This document shows positions 19,601 to 28,129 of a DNA stretch of 57,294 nucleotides, piece by piece (the stretch's first letter is position 1; the number at the start of each line of letters is the position of its first letter). Under the pieces are notes generated by a model. It was given only the letters and a program-made list of their open reading frames with translations, was not told the origin of the DNA and ran no database searches. The DNA comes from Methylobacterium gnaphalii (GTDB taxonomy: Bacteria; Pseudomonadota; Alphaproteobacteria; Rhizobiales; Beijerinckiaceae), in assembly GCF_007992215.1 (NCBI RefSeq), contig NZ_BJZV01000025.1, positions 1 to 57,294 of the forward strand, in the 5' to 3' direction. Made by a program: the position numbers and the translations under genes.

Positions 19601-20111
19601 CCTCGGCGCGCAGGCCGAGCAGGTTGCGGCTGAGGTCGGCCAGGCCCGCACCGGCCGAGAACAGCAATTCGCCGAGGTCGCCCTTGCTGGCCAGGATGCT
19701 CTCGCCGCCCTTCTCCAGGGTCTCATCGTCGAGCGAGAACATGGTCCGGTAGGCCTCGCGATCGATCCCGCCGAGATCGGCCTTGATGGCGCTCTCGGCG
19801 ATCGGGAGGTCGTTGCCGTCGAGCAGGCTGCCCTGGGGCTTCTTGAGCCGGCCGAAGCTGCGCGGGCCGTCGGAGAAATCGAGCACGCCGCCGATCCGCA
19901 TGGTCGGATAGGGGTGCAGGAAGTTGTAGGGGCTCTGGCCCCCAATCCCAAAGATCAGGTCGAGAAAGGCTGCCAGCGTGGTCGACTTGCCGGCCTCGTT
20001 GGGGCCGTAGACGATATGCAGGTCCGGCACGCCCTCGACCCGCTCGCCGAAATCGATCGCGTGGTCCGTGAACTTGCCGTAGCGCGTGAGGTCGAGGCGG
20101 CGCAGACGCAT
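16638..20111 (-). CDS. AAA/SMC-type ATPase, YhaN/Rad50-like
   Basis: A 1157-aa protein with an N-terminal ATPase half (Walker A 'GPNEAGKST' at residues 36-44), a long Ala/Arg/Glu-rich coiled-coil middle, and a C-terminal half with the ABC signature-like 'LSKGTRFQLYLALRVA' and a Walker B region 'LPFIADDIMETFDDF'. This is the SbcC/Rad50 layout, closest in pattern to the YhaN group ('LDLTRYGKFTDHAIDFG' start). The ATG abuts the TAG of the metallophosphoesterase gene with no spacer, so the two should be coupled and form a nuclease-ATPase complex acting on DNA ends. No zinc-hook CXXC was noticed in the coiled coil. Confidence 0.88.
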   Translation of the reverse strand: MRLRRLDLTRYGKFTDHAIDFGERVEGVPDLHIVYGPNEAGKSTTLAAFLDLIFGIGGQSPYNFLHPYPTMRIGGVLDFSDGPRSFGRLKKPQGSLLDGNDLPIAESAIKADLGGIDREAYRTMFSLDDETLEKGGESILASKGDLGELLFSAGAGLADLSRNLLGLRAEADAFYRYRARGGALADLKARLAALKAEREDFDTIASDYARLIATRDRASAQYDAAIQQRSELQGRLDAAQRSLNALPRLAALRAIRERLAPLASLPEPAGDWLPELPSLQKQEIELGVRLRAAEDEMRRLQDEIDAIAVDEAALGHHDTLERLEALKARHTTAEIDLPERRAQARAADLAIAAILARLERPDEVEPHRLLLGASTTGRLRELIETRSGLDAAKAAALAEQARAESHLAEARDRLAASDAGGTAAPAAAMAGLAAALSALRSSDHAARRRVAERSRDAEQARLADRLRLLAPWQGDASDLLALRCPEPATLRQWSADLETRRATLARHAGEVERLTGEVGRLTAEREAMAAVKGLVDDREAADLRARREQAWAAHRRDLTAGSADAFETLLRQDDLAASARLAHVADLATLQQRAQALAVTEAELRRAEGLHARAVEALQALRDEIAAAVARIAPSLDPAMTPAELDGWLTRRAHALAAREALIAAESDLRAALAGERDGEQRLRAALAAAGLRTESEADFAALLATAQDALDRESEIRGLHKDVEERERDLAARRRAVAQAEVRAAEWERAWAETCGGCWLGEGGAVPGLPAVREMLAAVEELAPAVKDKTGLAYRIEAMVKDQEAFRAATARMAGELGLAEAADPLDLARRIGERIREAGADRERRQKLVEAAAEAGARKARLDEALAIHAGRKAEMTALFAVETLAEVGQRLADVSRRNELREQAEAAEREILDALRLASIAEAEQRLDAADRAALDAEVAELRQRLDDQDRLCQEAFAQRSEAVAKVEAIGGDDRVAEIESRRRTTLLEIEEGAARYLQLRAGTAATEHGLRVYRERHRSSMMARASEAFCTISRGAYSGLAAQPAKDGETLIALSASGGSKEADQLSKGTRFQLYLALRVAGYHEFVRARAPLPFIADDIMETFDDFRAEEAFGLLAGMAREGQVVYLTHHGHLCDVARKVSPGVRIHELPGA

Positions 20112-21380
20112 CTAGCCCTGCTCATCGAGCGCGTGGAGACGGGCCAGCACCTCGTCGGTCCCCTCGCGGGCATGGCGGGCGAGGAGGGCCTCGAACCCCG
20201 CTTCGTCGGTACCGAAGCTGTCGCGGCATTCGGGCGGAAGCTGCGCCTTCAGCTCGTCGGCGATGAGGCCGAGTTCCCGGCGGAAGGCGTCGGAGCCGAG
20301 CACCTCGTCGTCGATCAGGCGCCGCAGCTCGTGCAGCGGGGCGGACGAGCCGGCCGTCCCCTCCTCCATGGGCACGCAGGCGATCTCGAGCTTCTCGACC
20401 CAGCAGGCGCCGACGAGGCCGGCGCGTGCCTCCGCCTCCGCCTTGAGCAGGTCGCCGTCGCGGCGCATCCGCCAGGCGAGCAGCGTGGCGCCGGTGAGCC
20501 TCAGGCGCGCCACGAGGTGGCGGGAGGCCACCGCCGCCCGCGCCCGCTCCAGCGCGCGGCCGACGGCGCCGATCATCTCGCGCCACTCAGTAATGCCGGT
20601 GACGTCGACCGAGACGCGCTCGAACTGTGCGATGCCGATGGCGCGCTCCTCGACGCGGATGGCGCGGTCGTCGCCGATCGTCACGAGGGTCACGGATTTC
20701 GCGCCGGCCTCGTTGATGTCCCGGCCCTGCGGCATGCCCGGCATCACGATGGTGCAGTCGCCCTCGGTCACCGAGCGCCGGTGAATGTGGCCGAGCGCCC
20801 AGTAGCGGAAACCCGTCGCGCGCAGATCCGCCGGGCTGCAGGGCGCGTAGGGATCGTGGCCGAGAGCGCCCGAGAGGCTCGTGTGCAGGATGCCGATATT
20901 CACGGCGCCCTCCACGGGGCTGCGGTACTTCGCGAGCAGGCTCTCGGGCGCCTGCGCCTGCGAGAAGCTGAGGCCATGGATCGCCACGGGAAAATGGCTG
21001 CCGTCCCGGTCGATCGCGATGGTCTCGGCCCGGCCACCGAACACGGTGACGGTCTCGGGAAACACCAGCTCCTTGGTGATCTTCGAGAGCGCGTCGTGGT
21101 TGCCGCGGATCACGAAGACGCGGATGCCGCCCTCGTGCAGCCGCCTGATCTGGTCGGCCAGGAAGCGGGCCGTCTTCATCGAGGTCTGCTCGCCGTCGTA
21201 GAGGTCGCCGGCCAGCAGCAGCGCGTCCACGCGCTCGTCGAGGCAGAGATCTACGATGGCGGTGAGCGCCTGCCGCGTCGCGTCGCCGATCAGAGCGGCG
21301 AGGTCGGGGTTGCGCAAGGCGAGCGACCGCAGCGGGGAATCGAGATGGATGTCCGCCGCGTGGACAAAACGATACGCCAA
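20112..21380 (-). CDS. DNA repair exonuclease/metallophosphoesterase, YhaO/Mre11-like
   Basis: Calcineurin-like phosphoesterase with all nuclease motifs in order: 'HAADIHLDSPLR', 'LLLAGDLYDGE', 'VIRGNHDALS', 'ILHTSL' and 'WALGHIHRR'. These coordinate the two metals in Mre11/SbcD nucleases. A C-terminal accessory domain of about 180 residues follows. The frame is open to an ATG at 21557, but the conserved core starts right after a TTG at 21380 that has GGAG 11 bases upstream; I use this start (422 aa). The longer form would nearly touch the divergent pxpA gene. Partner of the adjoining coiled-coil ATPase. Confidence 0.85.
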   Translation of the reverse strand: MAYRFVHAADIHLDSPLRSLALRNPDLAALIGDATRQALTAIVDLCLDERVDALLLAGDLYDGEQTSMKTARFLADQIRRLHEGGIRVFVIRGNHDALSKITKELVFPETVTVFGGRAETIAIDRDGSHFPVAIHGLSFSQAQAPESLLAKYRSPVEGAVNIGILHTSLSGALGHDPYAPCSPADLRATGFRYWALGHIHRRSVTEGDCTIVMPGMPQGRDINEAGAKSVTLVTIGDDRAIRVEERAIGIAQFERVSVDVTGITEWREMIGAVGRALERARAAVASRHLVARLRLTGATLLAWRMRRDGDLLKAEAEARAGLVGACWVEKLEIACVPMEEGTAGSSAPLHELRRLIDDEVLGSDAFRRELGLIADELKAQLPPECRDSFGTDEAGFEALLARHAREGTDEVLARLHALDEQG

Positions 21381-21574
21381 GGACCCGGTTACTCCGCACC
21401 GCCCGCCCGGTCTGTGCCGGGCTCGTGCGGTTGCGATTATCTCCGATGGAGTCCGCCGGTTCAACGCGCATGGCGGCCATCCACCGGGGAGGAAGACTTT
21501 GCCGAGCCCGGCGGCGGCTTGCGCGGACGGCCCCGGTGACCGAGACCTGACCGGCATCGAGGAAGCGACGAGGG

Positions 21575-22360
21575 ATGGAGATGAGCGGCTCGATCGATCT
21601 CAACGCCGATCTCGGCGAGGGTTTCGGTTCCTGGCGCATGGGCGACGATACCGCCCTCCTCGACATCGTCACCTCAGCCAACATCGCCTGCGGATTCCAT
21701 GCCGGCGATCCGAACATCATGGTCGAGACAGCCCTGGCCGCGAAGGCGCGCGGCGTCGCGATCGGCGCCCATCCCGGCTTCCTCGACATCCGCGGCTTCG
21801 GCCGCAACGTGATCCGGGACACACCGAAGAGAATCGAGCGGGACGTCGCCTACCAGATCGGTGCGCTCCAGGCCTGCGCCGCGCTGGCCGGAGCACGCGT
21901 GACCTACGTCAAGGCGCACGGGGCGCTCGCCAACCTCGCCAATGTGGAGGATGACGTTGCGCAGGCCATCGCGGGGGCCGTGGCCGGCGTCGATCGCGGG
22001 CTCGCCCTGGTGGTGATGCCGGGCCTGCCCGCCGAGCGCGCGGCCGAGCGCGCCGGCCTGCGCACGGTCCGCGAGGTCTATGCCGACCGTGCCTATGCCG
22101 ATGACGGCACCCTCGCGCCGCGCGCCCTGGACGGCGCCGTGCTGCACGATCCAGGGGCGATCGCCGAGCGCGTGCGCCGCATGGTCGAGGATGGCGCAGT
22201 CACGACATTGTCGGGTCGGCGCATCCCGGTGGCGATCGATACGGTCTGCGTCCACGGCGATACGCCCGGCGCCGTCGCAGCCGCTGCAGCGGTGCGGGCT
22301 GCCCTCGAATCCGCTGGGCTCGCGCTGGCGCCGTTCGCCCCGCACCGGATGCAGGGCTGA
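21575..22360 (+). CDS. pxpA: 5-oxoprolinase subunit A (LamB/YcsF family)
   Basis: A 261-aa protein with the family motifs 'IDLNADLGEGFGSW' at the N-terminus, 'SANIACGFHAGDPN', 'GAHPGFLDIRGFGRN' and 'VCVHGDTPGA' near the C-terminus. PxpA works with PxpB and PxpC to open 5-oxoproline with ATP, recycling this damage product of glutamate and glutathione. No pxpB or pxpC lies nearby, so the partners must be elsewhere or the protein acts differently. An ATG two codons downstream (21581) is an equally plausible start. Confidence 0.92.
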   Translation: MEMSGSIDLNADLGEGFGSWRMGDDTALLDIVTSANIACGFHAGDPNIMVETALAAKARGVAIGAHPGFLDIRGFGRNVIRDTPKRIERDVAYQIGALQACAALAGARVTYVKAHGALANLANVEDDVAQAIAGAVAGVDRGLALVVMPGLPAERAAERAGLRTVREVYADRAYADDGTLAPRALDGAVLHDPGAIAERVRRMVEDGAVTTLSGRRIPVAIDTVCVHGDTPGAVAAAAAVRAALESAGLALAPFAPHRMQG

Positions 22361-22451
22361 CGCAGCGCAAGAACCCGGGATCGAATTCATGATCTTCTGT
22401 GTTCCTGAGGCGCGCCAGTCGGCGCGCGTGGCGTGAGAGAGTGCGTCGGGT

Positions 22452-24473
22452 ATGAAGGCCGATCCGAAAGACCGTTCCGTCGCCATGCCGCTCCGCGCGA
22501 CCCGGGTCGTCGCGGCCGAGACGCCGACCGGCGCCATCGTCTCTCCGCTGATCGTGACCGCGATCATCGTCTCCGGGCTCTATGTCGCCCGCGACATCCT
22601 GATCCCGATCGCCATTGCGGTGCTGCTGTCTTTCGTGATCGCGCCGCTCGTGAACCTGATCCGCCGGCTGAAACTCGGCCGGCTGATCTCCGTGCTGATC
22701 GCGGTGCTGATCTCCGCCGGGATCATCGGCGCGCTGTCGACGGTGATCGGCGTGCAGGTCGCTGACCTGGCGAAGGATGTGCCGCGCTACCAGCACACGA
22801 TCGAGCGCAAGATCGAGGGCCTGCGGCATGGGCCGCTCGGCACGGGCATGGACTACCTCGCCAATATCAACCGGGCGATCCACGACGCCGGCAACGAGGC
22901 GGAGAAGCAGAAGAAGGCGGAGGCGTCCCCGACCAAGCCCGATCCCGAGCCAGCGCCGGTCCTGGTCCAGGTGAAGGACCGGCCGCCGAACCCGTTCGAG
23001 CTCGCCCACACGGTGCTCGCACCGGTGCTCGGACCGCTCGCCAATGCCGGCATCGTGCTCGTGGTGCTGCTCTTCATCCTGATGCAGCGGGAGGATTTGC
23101 GCGATCGCCTGATCCGGCTCTTCGGATCGAGCGACCTGCACCGGACCACCGTGGCCATGGACGACGCGGCGCGCCGTCTCAGCCGCTACTTCATCGGCCA
23201 GCTCGCCCTGAATTCCGGCTTCGGCCTGGTGATCGGCTTCGGGCTGTGGGCGATCGGCGTGCCGAACCCGGTCCTGTGGGGCATCTTCTCGGCGCTGATG
23301 CGCTTCGTGCCCTATATCGGCGCCTTCCTGTCGGCGGTCTTCCCCGTCGCCGTGGCCGCCGCGGTCGATCCGGGCTGGGGCATGGTCATCGCCACGCTGG
23401 CCCTGTTCGGGCTGATCGAGCCGATCGTCGGCCAGATCATCGAGCCGCTGGTCTACGGGCACTCCACCGGACTCTCACCCTTCGCGGTTCTGGTCTCGGC
23501 CCTGTTCTGGATCTGGCTGTGGGGGCCGGTCGGGCTGATCCTGTCGACGCCGCTCACCGTCTGCCTCGTCGTGCTCGGGCGCCACGTCGAATCGCTCGAA
23601 TTCCTCGACGTGCTCTTCAGCGACCGGCCGGCGCTGACGCCGGTGGAGAATTTTTATCAGCGCATGCTCGCGGATGATCCGGAGGAGGCGCAGGAGCATG
23701 CCGACCTGATCCTGCGGCAATGCTCGCTCTCGGCCTATTACGACGAGGTGGTGCTGAAGGGGCTCGAACTCGCCTCGCGCGATGCCACCCGGGGCGTGCT
23801 GACCCTCGAACAGAAGAACGACATCCGCACCTCGATCAACGCCCTGATCGAGGACCTGGAATCGCGCGAGGACGAGCGGCCGGACGAGCCCACCAAGACG
23901 GCGCGGAGCTTCTTCTCCGGCGAGGCGGTGGCGGCGGAGAACGTCATCGACCCCTCCCCCGCCATCGACGATCCGCCGCCGCCCGAGGAGCTGCCCGAGC
24001 CGTGGCGACAGGAGGGCGCGGTGCTCTGCGTCGCCGGCCGTGGCTTCCTCGACGAGCCGGCCGCCGCGATCCTGGCCCAGCTCCTGCGCAAGCACGGGCT
24101 CGGGACCCGGCTTGCCGCCTTCTCGGACCTGGCCCGCGCCAAGATCGACGATTTCGATGCCGGCCCGGTGCAGATGGTCGTGGTGATCTCGCTGGCGATC
24201 GGCGGCGAGCCCGGCCATATGCGCCGCCTCGTCGGGAGGCTGCGCAAGAAGCTGCCCGGCAAGCCGATCGCCGTCGGCCTCTGGCAGATCGACGACGATT
24301 CCATCGAGGCGGCCGGGCGCCGCGAGATCGATGCCGACGAGCATGTCTGCTCGCTACGCGACGCCGTCGAGGCGGTGCTGACCAGCGCGGGCACGAAATC
24401 CGCCGCCGCAGCCGCGGAGGCCGAGAGGGCCGCGGCGACCCCGCCGCGCCAGGCCCTGCCCACGCCGGTTTGA
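22452..24473 (+). CDS. AI-2E family transporter with extra C-terminal cytosolic domain
   Basis: A 673-aa protein. Residues about 25-385 form the AI-2E/UPF0118 membrane domain with six to eight hydrophobic segments, including 'LIPIAIAVLLSFVIAPLV' and 'FVPYIGAFLSAVFPVAV'. The family includes autoinducer-2 exporters and ion antiporters, so the name does not prove a substrate. About 290 further residues follow, including a Pro/Glu-rich linker and a Rossmann-like domain near 520-640 ('AVLCVAGRGFLDEPAAAILAQLL') that resembles a degenerate B12-binding or receiver-like fold. Typical family members stop near 350-400 aa. Confidence 0.85.
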   Translation: MKADPKDRSVAMPLRATRVVAAETPTGAIVSPLIVTAIIVSGLYVARDILIPIAIAVLLSFVIAPLVNLIRRLKLGRLISVLIAVLISAGIIGALSTVIGVQVADLAKDVPRYQHTIERKIEGLRHGPLGTGMDYLANINRAIHDAGNEAEKQKKAEASPTKPDPEPAPVLVQVKDRPPNPFELAHTVLAPVLGPLANAGIVLVVLLFILMQREDLRDRLIRLFGSSDLHRTTVAMDDAARRLSRYFIGQLALNSGFGLVIGFGLWAIGVPNPVLWGIFSALMRFVPYIGAFLSAVFPVAVAAAVDPGWGMVIATLALFGLIEPIVGQIIEPLVYGHSTGLSPFAVLVSALFWIWLWGPVGLILSTPLTVCLVVLGRHVESLEFLDVLFSDRPALTPVENFYQRMLADDPEEAQEHADLILRQCSLSAYYDEVVLKGLELASRDATRGVLTLEQKNDIRTSINALIEDLESREDERPDEPTKTARSFFSGEAVAAENVIDPSPAIDDPPPPEELPEPWRQEGAVLCVAGRGFLDEPAAAILAQLLRKHGLGTRLAAFSDLARAKIDDFDAGPVQMVVVISLAIGGEPGHMRRLVGRLRKKLPGKPIAVGLWQIDDDSIEAAGRREIDADEHVCSLRDAVEAVLTSAGTKSAAAAAEAERAAATPPRQALPTPV

Positions 24474-24601
24474 GGGCCAGCCCCTCCCCGGACGCAGCCC
24501 GCAGCGATGCGGGGGGCGATCCGGGAAACAGGGGCAGGTCACTGTGACGGGCGGCTGCAGGATCGCGTCCCTTGCGCCCTGCCCTGCGAGACGAGGGAGA
24601 A

Positions 24602-24620
24602 GCGGCGCGGGGTGCGCCGC
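24602..24620. terminator. GC-rich hairpin between convergent genes
   Basis: A perfect 7-bp stem (24602-24608 with 24614-24620, loop of 5) lies just before the end of the permease gene and after the AI-2E-family gene. There is no T-run; it could serve as a terminator for either gene. Confidence 0.35.
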
Positions 24621-24625
24621 CTGGC

Positions 24626-26113
24626 TCAGATCGCCGTCTGCGCCGCGGTGCCCTCCTCCCGGCCGATGCGGCTGTTGCGGCGGCTCCAGGCGAAATAGAT
24701 CACGAGGCCGATGCCGAGCCAGATGATCAGGCGCAGCCAGGTCTCGCCGTCGAGGGAGACCATCATGGCGAAGCAGGACAGGACGCCGAGGATCGGCACG
24801 AGGGGCACCATCGGCGTGCGGTAGGCGCGCTCCGCATCGGGCTGCGTGCGGCGCAGGATGATCACGCCGATGCAGACCAGGATGAAGGCGAGCAGGGTGC
24901 CGATCGAGGTCATGTGGCCGAGTTGCGAGATCGGCAGGAAGCCGCCCAGCGCGCTCGTGAACACCATGAAGAACATGTTCGAGCGGTAGGGCGTCTTCCA
25001 CTTCGGGTGGATCGCCGCGAAGAAGCCCGGCAGCAGCCGGTCCTGGGCCATCGTGTAGAAGACGCGGCTCTGGCCGAGCAGCAGCACCAGGATCACGGTG
25101 GAGAAGCCGCAGATCACGCCGAAGGTGACGAGGCTGCGCAGCCACGGGAACGGCGTCTGCGCGATCGCGGTGTTCACCGGCGCGGCGTCGCCCTTCATCG
25201 CGTCGTAGTGGACGAGGCCGGTGAGCACGCCGGCGAAGGCGATGTAGAGCACCGTGCAGATCGCCAGCGACCCGAGGATGCCGATCATCATGTTGCGCTG
25301 GGGGTTCTTGGCCTCCTGCGCCGCGGTCGAGACCGCGTCGAAGCCGACATAGGCGAAGAACACCACGCCGGCCGCGCGCATCACGCCAGAGACGCCGTAC
25401 TCGCCGAAGGTGCCGGTGTTCGGGGGCAGGAAGGGATCGTAGTTCTGGGTCTTGATGTAGAACAGGCCCACACCGATCACGGTGAGCACCACCGCGACCT
25501 TGACCAGCACGATCACCGCGTTGACGCGGGCCGATTCCCGGATGCCGATCATCAGGAGCGCGGAGGCCGCGACGATGATGAAGATCGCCGGCAGGTTCAC
25601 GTAGCCGTAGACCATGGTGCCGTCGGGCAGCTTGTCGCCGAAGGGCGAGGTCACGAGGCTGACCGGCAGGTTGATGCCGAGGGTGTCGTGGAGGAAGCGC
25701 GTCACGTAGCGCGACCAGCTCACGGAGACGGTCGCGGCCCCCACCGCATATTCGAGCACCAGATCCCAGCCGATGATCCAGGCGACGAACTCGCCCATGG
25801 TCGCGTAGCTGTAGGTGTAGGCCGAGCCGGCCACCGGGATCATGCCGGCCAGCTCGGAGTAGCACATGCCGGCGAAGGCGCAGCCGATCGCGGCGATGGC
25901 GAAGGAGATGGTCACGGCCGGCCCGGCATGCTCGGCCGCCGCGATCCCGGTGAGGGAGAACAGGCCGGCACCGATCACCGCGCCGATCCCGAGGCCGATC
26001 AGGCTCCACGGGCCGAGCGTCCGCTGCAGGGTGTGCTCACCGCCCTCAGCATCGGCATTCAGCCGATCCAGGCTCTTGATGCGAAACAGATCTCCCGCCA
26101 TGCCTGACGCCAT
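24626..26113 (-). CDS. APC-superfamily amino acid permease (CAT type)
   Basis: A 495-aa inner-membrane protein with about twelve to fourteen hydrophobic segments. The conserved first helix 'SLIGLGIGAVIGAGLFSLTG' and the consensus 'FFAYVGFDAVSTAAQEAKNPQRNMM' in the middle are those of cationic-amino-acid-type permeases (YfnA/YhdG group). It probably imports an amino acid with protons; the substrate is not readable. The start at 26113 has GGAG about 7 bases upstream. The inverted repeat AGCGTT-gaa-AACGCT (26153-26167) lies 40 bases upstream of the start and could be a regulator site. Confidence 0.9.
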   Translation of the reverse strand: MASGMAGDLFRIKSLDRLNADAEGGEHTLQRTLGPWSLIGLGIGAVIGAGLFSLTGIAAAEHAGPAVTISFAIAAIGCAFAGMCYSELAGMIPVAGSAYTYSYATMGEFVAWIIGWDLVLEYAVGAATVSVSWSRYVTRFLHDTLGINLPVSLVTSPFGDKLPDGTMVYGYVNLPAIFIIVAASALLMIGIRESARVNAVIVLVKVAVVLTVIGVGLFYIKTQNYDPFLPPNTGTFGEYGVSGVMRAAGVVFFAYVGFDAVSTAAQEAKNPQRNMMIGILGSLAICTVLYIAFAGVLTGLVHYDAMKGDAAPVNTAIAQTPFPWLRSLVTFGVICGFSTVILVLLLGQSRVFYTMAQDRLLPGFFAAIHPKWKTPYRSNMFFMVFTSALGGFLPISQLGHMTSIGTLLAFILVCIGVIILRRTQPDAERAYRTPMVPLVPILGVLSCFAMMVSLDGETWLRLIIWLGIGLVIYFAWSRRNSRIGREEGTAAQTAI

Positions 26114-26234
26114 GTCCGCTCCCTCGCGCTCTTCATCTCGTTGGCGGTGATTGAGCGTTGAAAACGCTGTGCTTGCAAGGACGTTGCTGCAATTCGGCGC
26201 CCCTGCACGAATTCGCGCCTGCAGAGATCATGCC

Positions 26235-27002
26235 TCAGCGCCCGGAGGCCGCTTTCGCCGCCCCCTCGGCAAGCTCCTTCAGGATCTCGCCGGCCGCACG
26301 CGTGATCTCCGGGCCGGCCTCGCCCGGCGTGCCGGCCCGGAACGGCGGCTGCGGGGCGTATTCGGCGACGAGCTGGGCCGTCCTGGCATAGGCCTCGCCC
26401 TTGAGCCGGGCGGCCAGGGCGATGGCGAAGTCGAGCCCGGCCGAGATGCCGGCGGCGGTGACGCGGTTGCGGTCGAACACCACGCGCTCGTCGACGGGCG
26501 TCGCGCCGAGGAGCGGCAGCACGCACTCGCGCACGCACCAGTGCGAGGTGGCGCGGTAGCCGTCGAGCAGGCCGGCCGCGCCGAGGATCAGCGAGCCGGT
26601 GCAGACGCCCGTGATCCACGCGGCGCCTGCGGCGCGCTCGCGCAGGAAGGCCAGGGTCTCGGCATCGCGCATCTGCGCCGGCGTACCGTCGCCGCCCGGC
26701 ACGAACAGCACCGTGACCGCGCGCGGGCAGCCCGCGAAATCGTGCGTCGCCAGGAGCGAGAGGCCGGTATCGCTCTCCACGGGGCCGGCCTGCTTGGCCA
26801 CGAGATATAGGCCGGCATCTGCGAGCCCGGCGAGCAGCTCCTGCGGGCCGACGAGGTCGAGCGCCGTCATGCCGGGATAGAGCAGCATCGCGATGGAGAT
26901 GCCCTTCGCCGATGCGCCGGGCGCGGGCGTGGCGAGCGCCGCGGCCGGGCGCGGAAGCAGGGCCGCCGCAAGCGCGGCCTTGGCAAAGTCGCGCCGCTTC
27001 AT
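26235..27002 (-). CDS. DJ-1/PfpI family protein, isonitrile-hydratase-like, with Tat signal
   Basis: A 255-aa protein. The core has the DJ-1/PfpI fold with 'LYPGMTALDLVGPQELL', 'VLFVPGGDGTP' and the nucleophile elbow 'ITGVCTGSLILGAAGLL' (C134), followed by 'GYRATSHW', the pattern of isonitrile hydratase (InhA) and related regulator domains. There is no AraC DNA-binding tail. The N-terminus 'MKRRDFAKAALAAALL' is a twin-arginine signal, so the folded protein should be exported; most family members are cytosolic. Start at the ATG giving this signal. Its stop lies 121 bases beyond the start of the amino acid permease gene. Confidence 0.85.
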   Translation of the reverse strand: MKRRDFAKAALAAALLPRPAAALATPAPGASAKGISIAMLLYPGMTALDLVGPQELLAGLADAGLYLVAKQAGPVESDTGLSLLATHDFAGCPRAVTVLFVPGGDGTPAQMRDAETLAFLRERAAGAAWITGVCTGSLILGAAGLLDGYRATSHWCVRECVLPLLGATPVDERVVFDRNRVTAAGISAGLDFAIALAARLKGEAYARTAQLVAEYAPQPPFRAGTPGEAGPEITRAAGEILKELAEGAAKAASGR

Positions 27003-27012
27003 CGCAGCCCTC

Positions 27013-28008
27013 TCAAGCCGGCTCCTGCTGCAGCTCCCCTCGGGACGAGGCACCGCTCTCCGTGCCCGCACGGCCCGGAATGAAGGCGTCGAAGGCAGCC
27101 CAGAAATCCGCGCGGATCGCGTCGATCTCCGTGAGGATCTCGTGGCGGGCGCCGGGCAGGACAATGAGGTGGCCGGCGCGCAGCCTGCCGACGAAGCGCT
27201 CGGTCGCCGGCAGGCTGCAGACCGGGTCGGCTCCCGCGCCGACGACGAGCACCGGAAGCGCGATTCGCGGCGGCACGCGCGGATCGCGCAGGCGCCGCAT
27301 GGCGCGGAAGGCCGAGGCGAGCCAGGCGATGGTCGGGTCGCCCACCGCCCCGGCGCCAACCTCGGTCGCGGCAGCGGCATTGCGGGCATAGCGGACGGGA
27401 TCTCCGGAGAGCCGGTTGCCGGCAAACGGCTTCGTCGCGATCGAGACCCCGCTGCCGAACGGGATGTAGGCCTTGCCGAAGCCGAGCCGGTGGAGGCCGC
27501 GCGAGAGCAGCGAGGCGGCGAGCGGGTACCTCACCATCCGGAGACCGAGCATCGGCGCCACCGTGACCAGCCGCCTGAAGGGCAACCAGCCCTCCAGCGC
27601 ACCGGTGAAGGCGATGGCGCCGCCCATGGAATGGGCGAGCCCGAAATGCGGCTCCGGCGTCGAGGGCACCAGCACGGTCTCCGCGACCGCGGCGAGGTCG
27701 AGCCGGTAATCGTCGAAGCGGGCGACATGGCCCTTGTGCGCATCGCGCACCTGTCGCGAGGACTCGCCCTGGCCGCGCCAATCGAAGCCAACGACGTGAA
27801 AGCCGCGACCGCGCAGCTCGCCGATCGTCTCGTAGTATTTCTCGATGAATTCCGCCCGGCCCTGCAACAGGCAGACGGTGCCCTTCTCGGTGCGGCCCGT
27901 CGGACGCCAGTAGGCGGCGCGCAGGGTGAGGCCGTCGGCGGTCTGGACGGGCACCAGCGTCGCGCCCGGCGGGACCGGATTTCCGGGCGTGGATTTGAGC
28001 GTCAGCAT
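27013..28008 (-). CDS. Alpha/beta hydrolase, lysophospholipase (PldB-like)
   Basis: A 331-aa serine hydrolase with 'CLLQGRAEFIEKYYETIGEL' (oxyanion-hole region), 'VVGFDWRGQGES', the nucleophile elbow 'LAHSMGGAIAF' (S127) and a late histidine in 'LPGARHEIL'. This is the monoacylglycerol lipase/lysophospholipase L2 pattern. No signal peptide is seen. The open frame extends to a GTG at 28041 with 11 more residues. Its stop is 10 bases before the start of the DJ-1-like gene, so they are probably co-transcribed. The substrate is uncertain. Confidence 0.87.
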   Translation of the reverse strand: MLTLKSTPGNPVPPGATLVPVQTADGLTLRAAYWRPTGRTEKGTVCLLQGRAEFIEKYYETIGELRGRGFHVVGFDWRGQGESSRQVRDAHKGHVARFDDYRLDLAAVAETVLVPSTPEPHFGLAHSMGGAIAFTGALEGWLPFRRLVTVAPMLGLRMVRYPLAASLLSRGLHRLGFGKAYIPFGSGVSIATKPFAGNRLSGDPVRYARNAAAATEVGAGAVGDPTIAWLASAFRAMRRLRDPRVPPRIALPVLVVGAGADPVCSLPATERFVGRLRAGHLIVLPGARHEILTEIDAIRADFWAAFDAFIPGRAGTESGASSRGELQQEPA

Positions 28009-28129
28009 CGTCGGATGGGGCCTCGCCGATTGCGCCTGCACCTGCGCTGCAAATGCACCTGAAAGAGTCTTGAAGCCGTGAAAAACCGACCCGATATCAG
28101 CCTTGCGCCGGCCGGTTCGGCGGCGCGCA

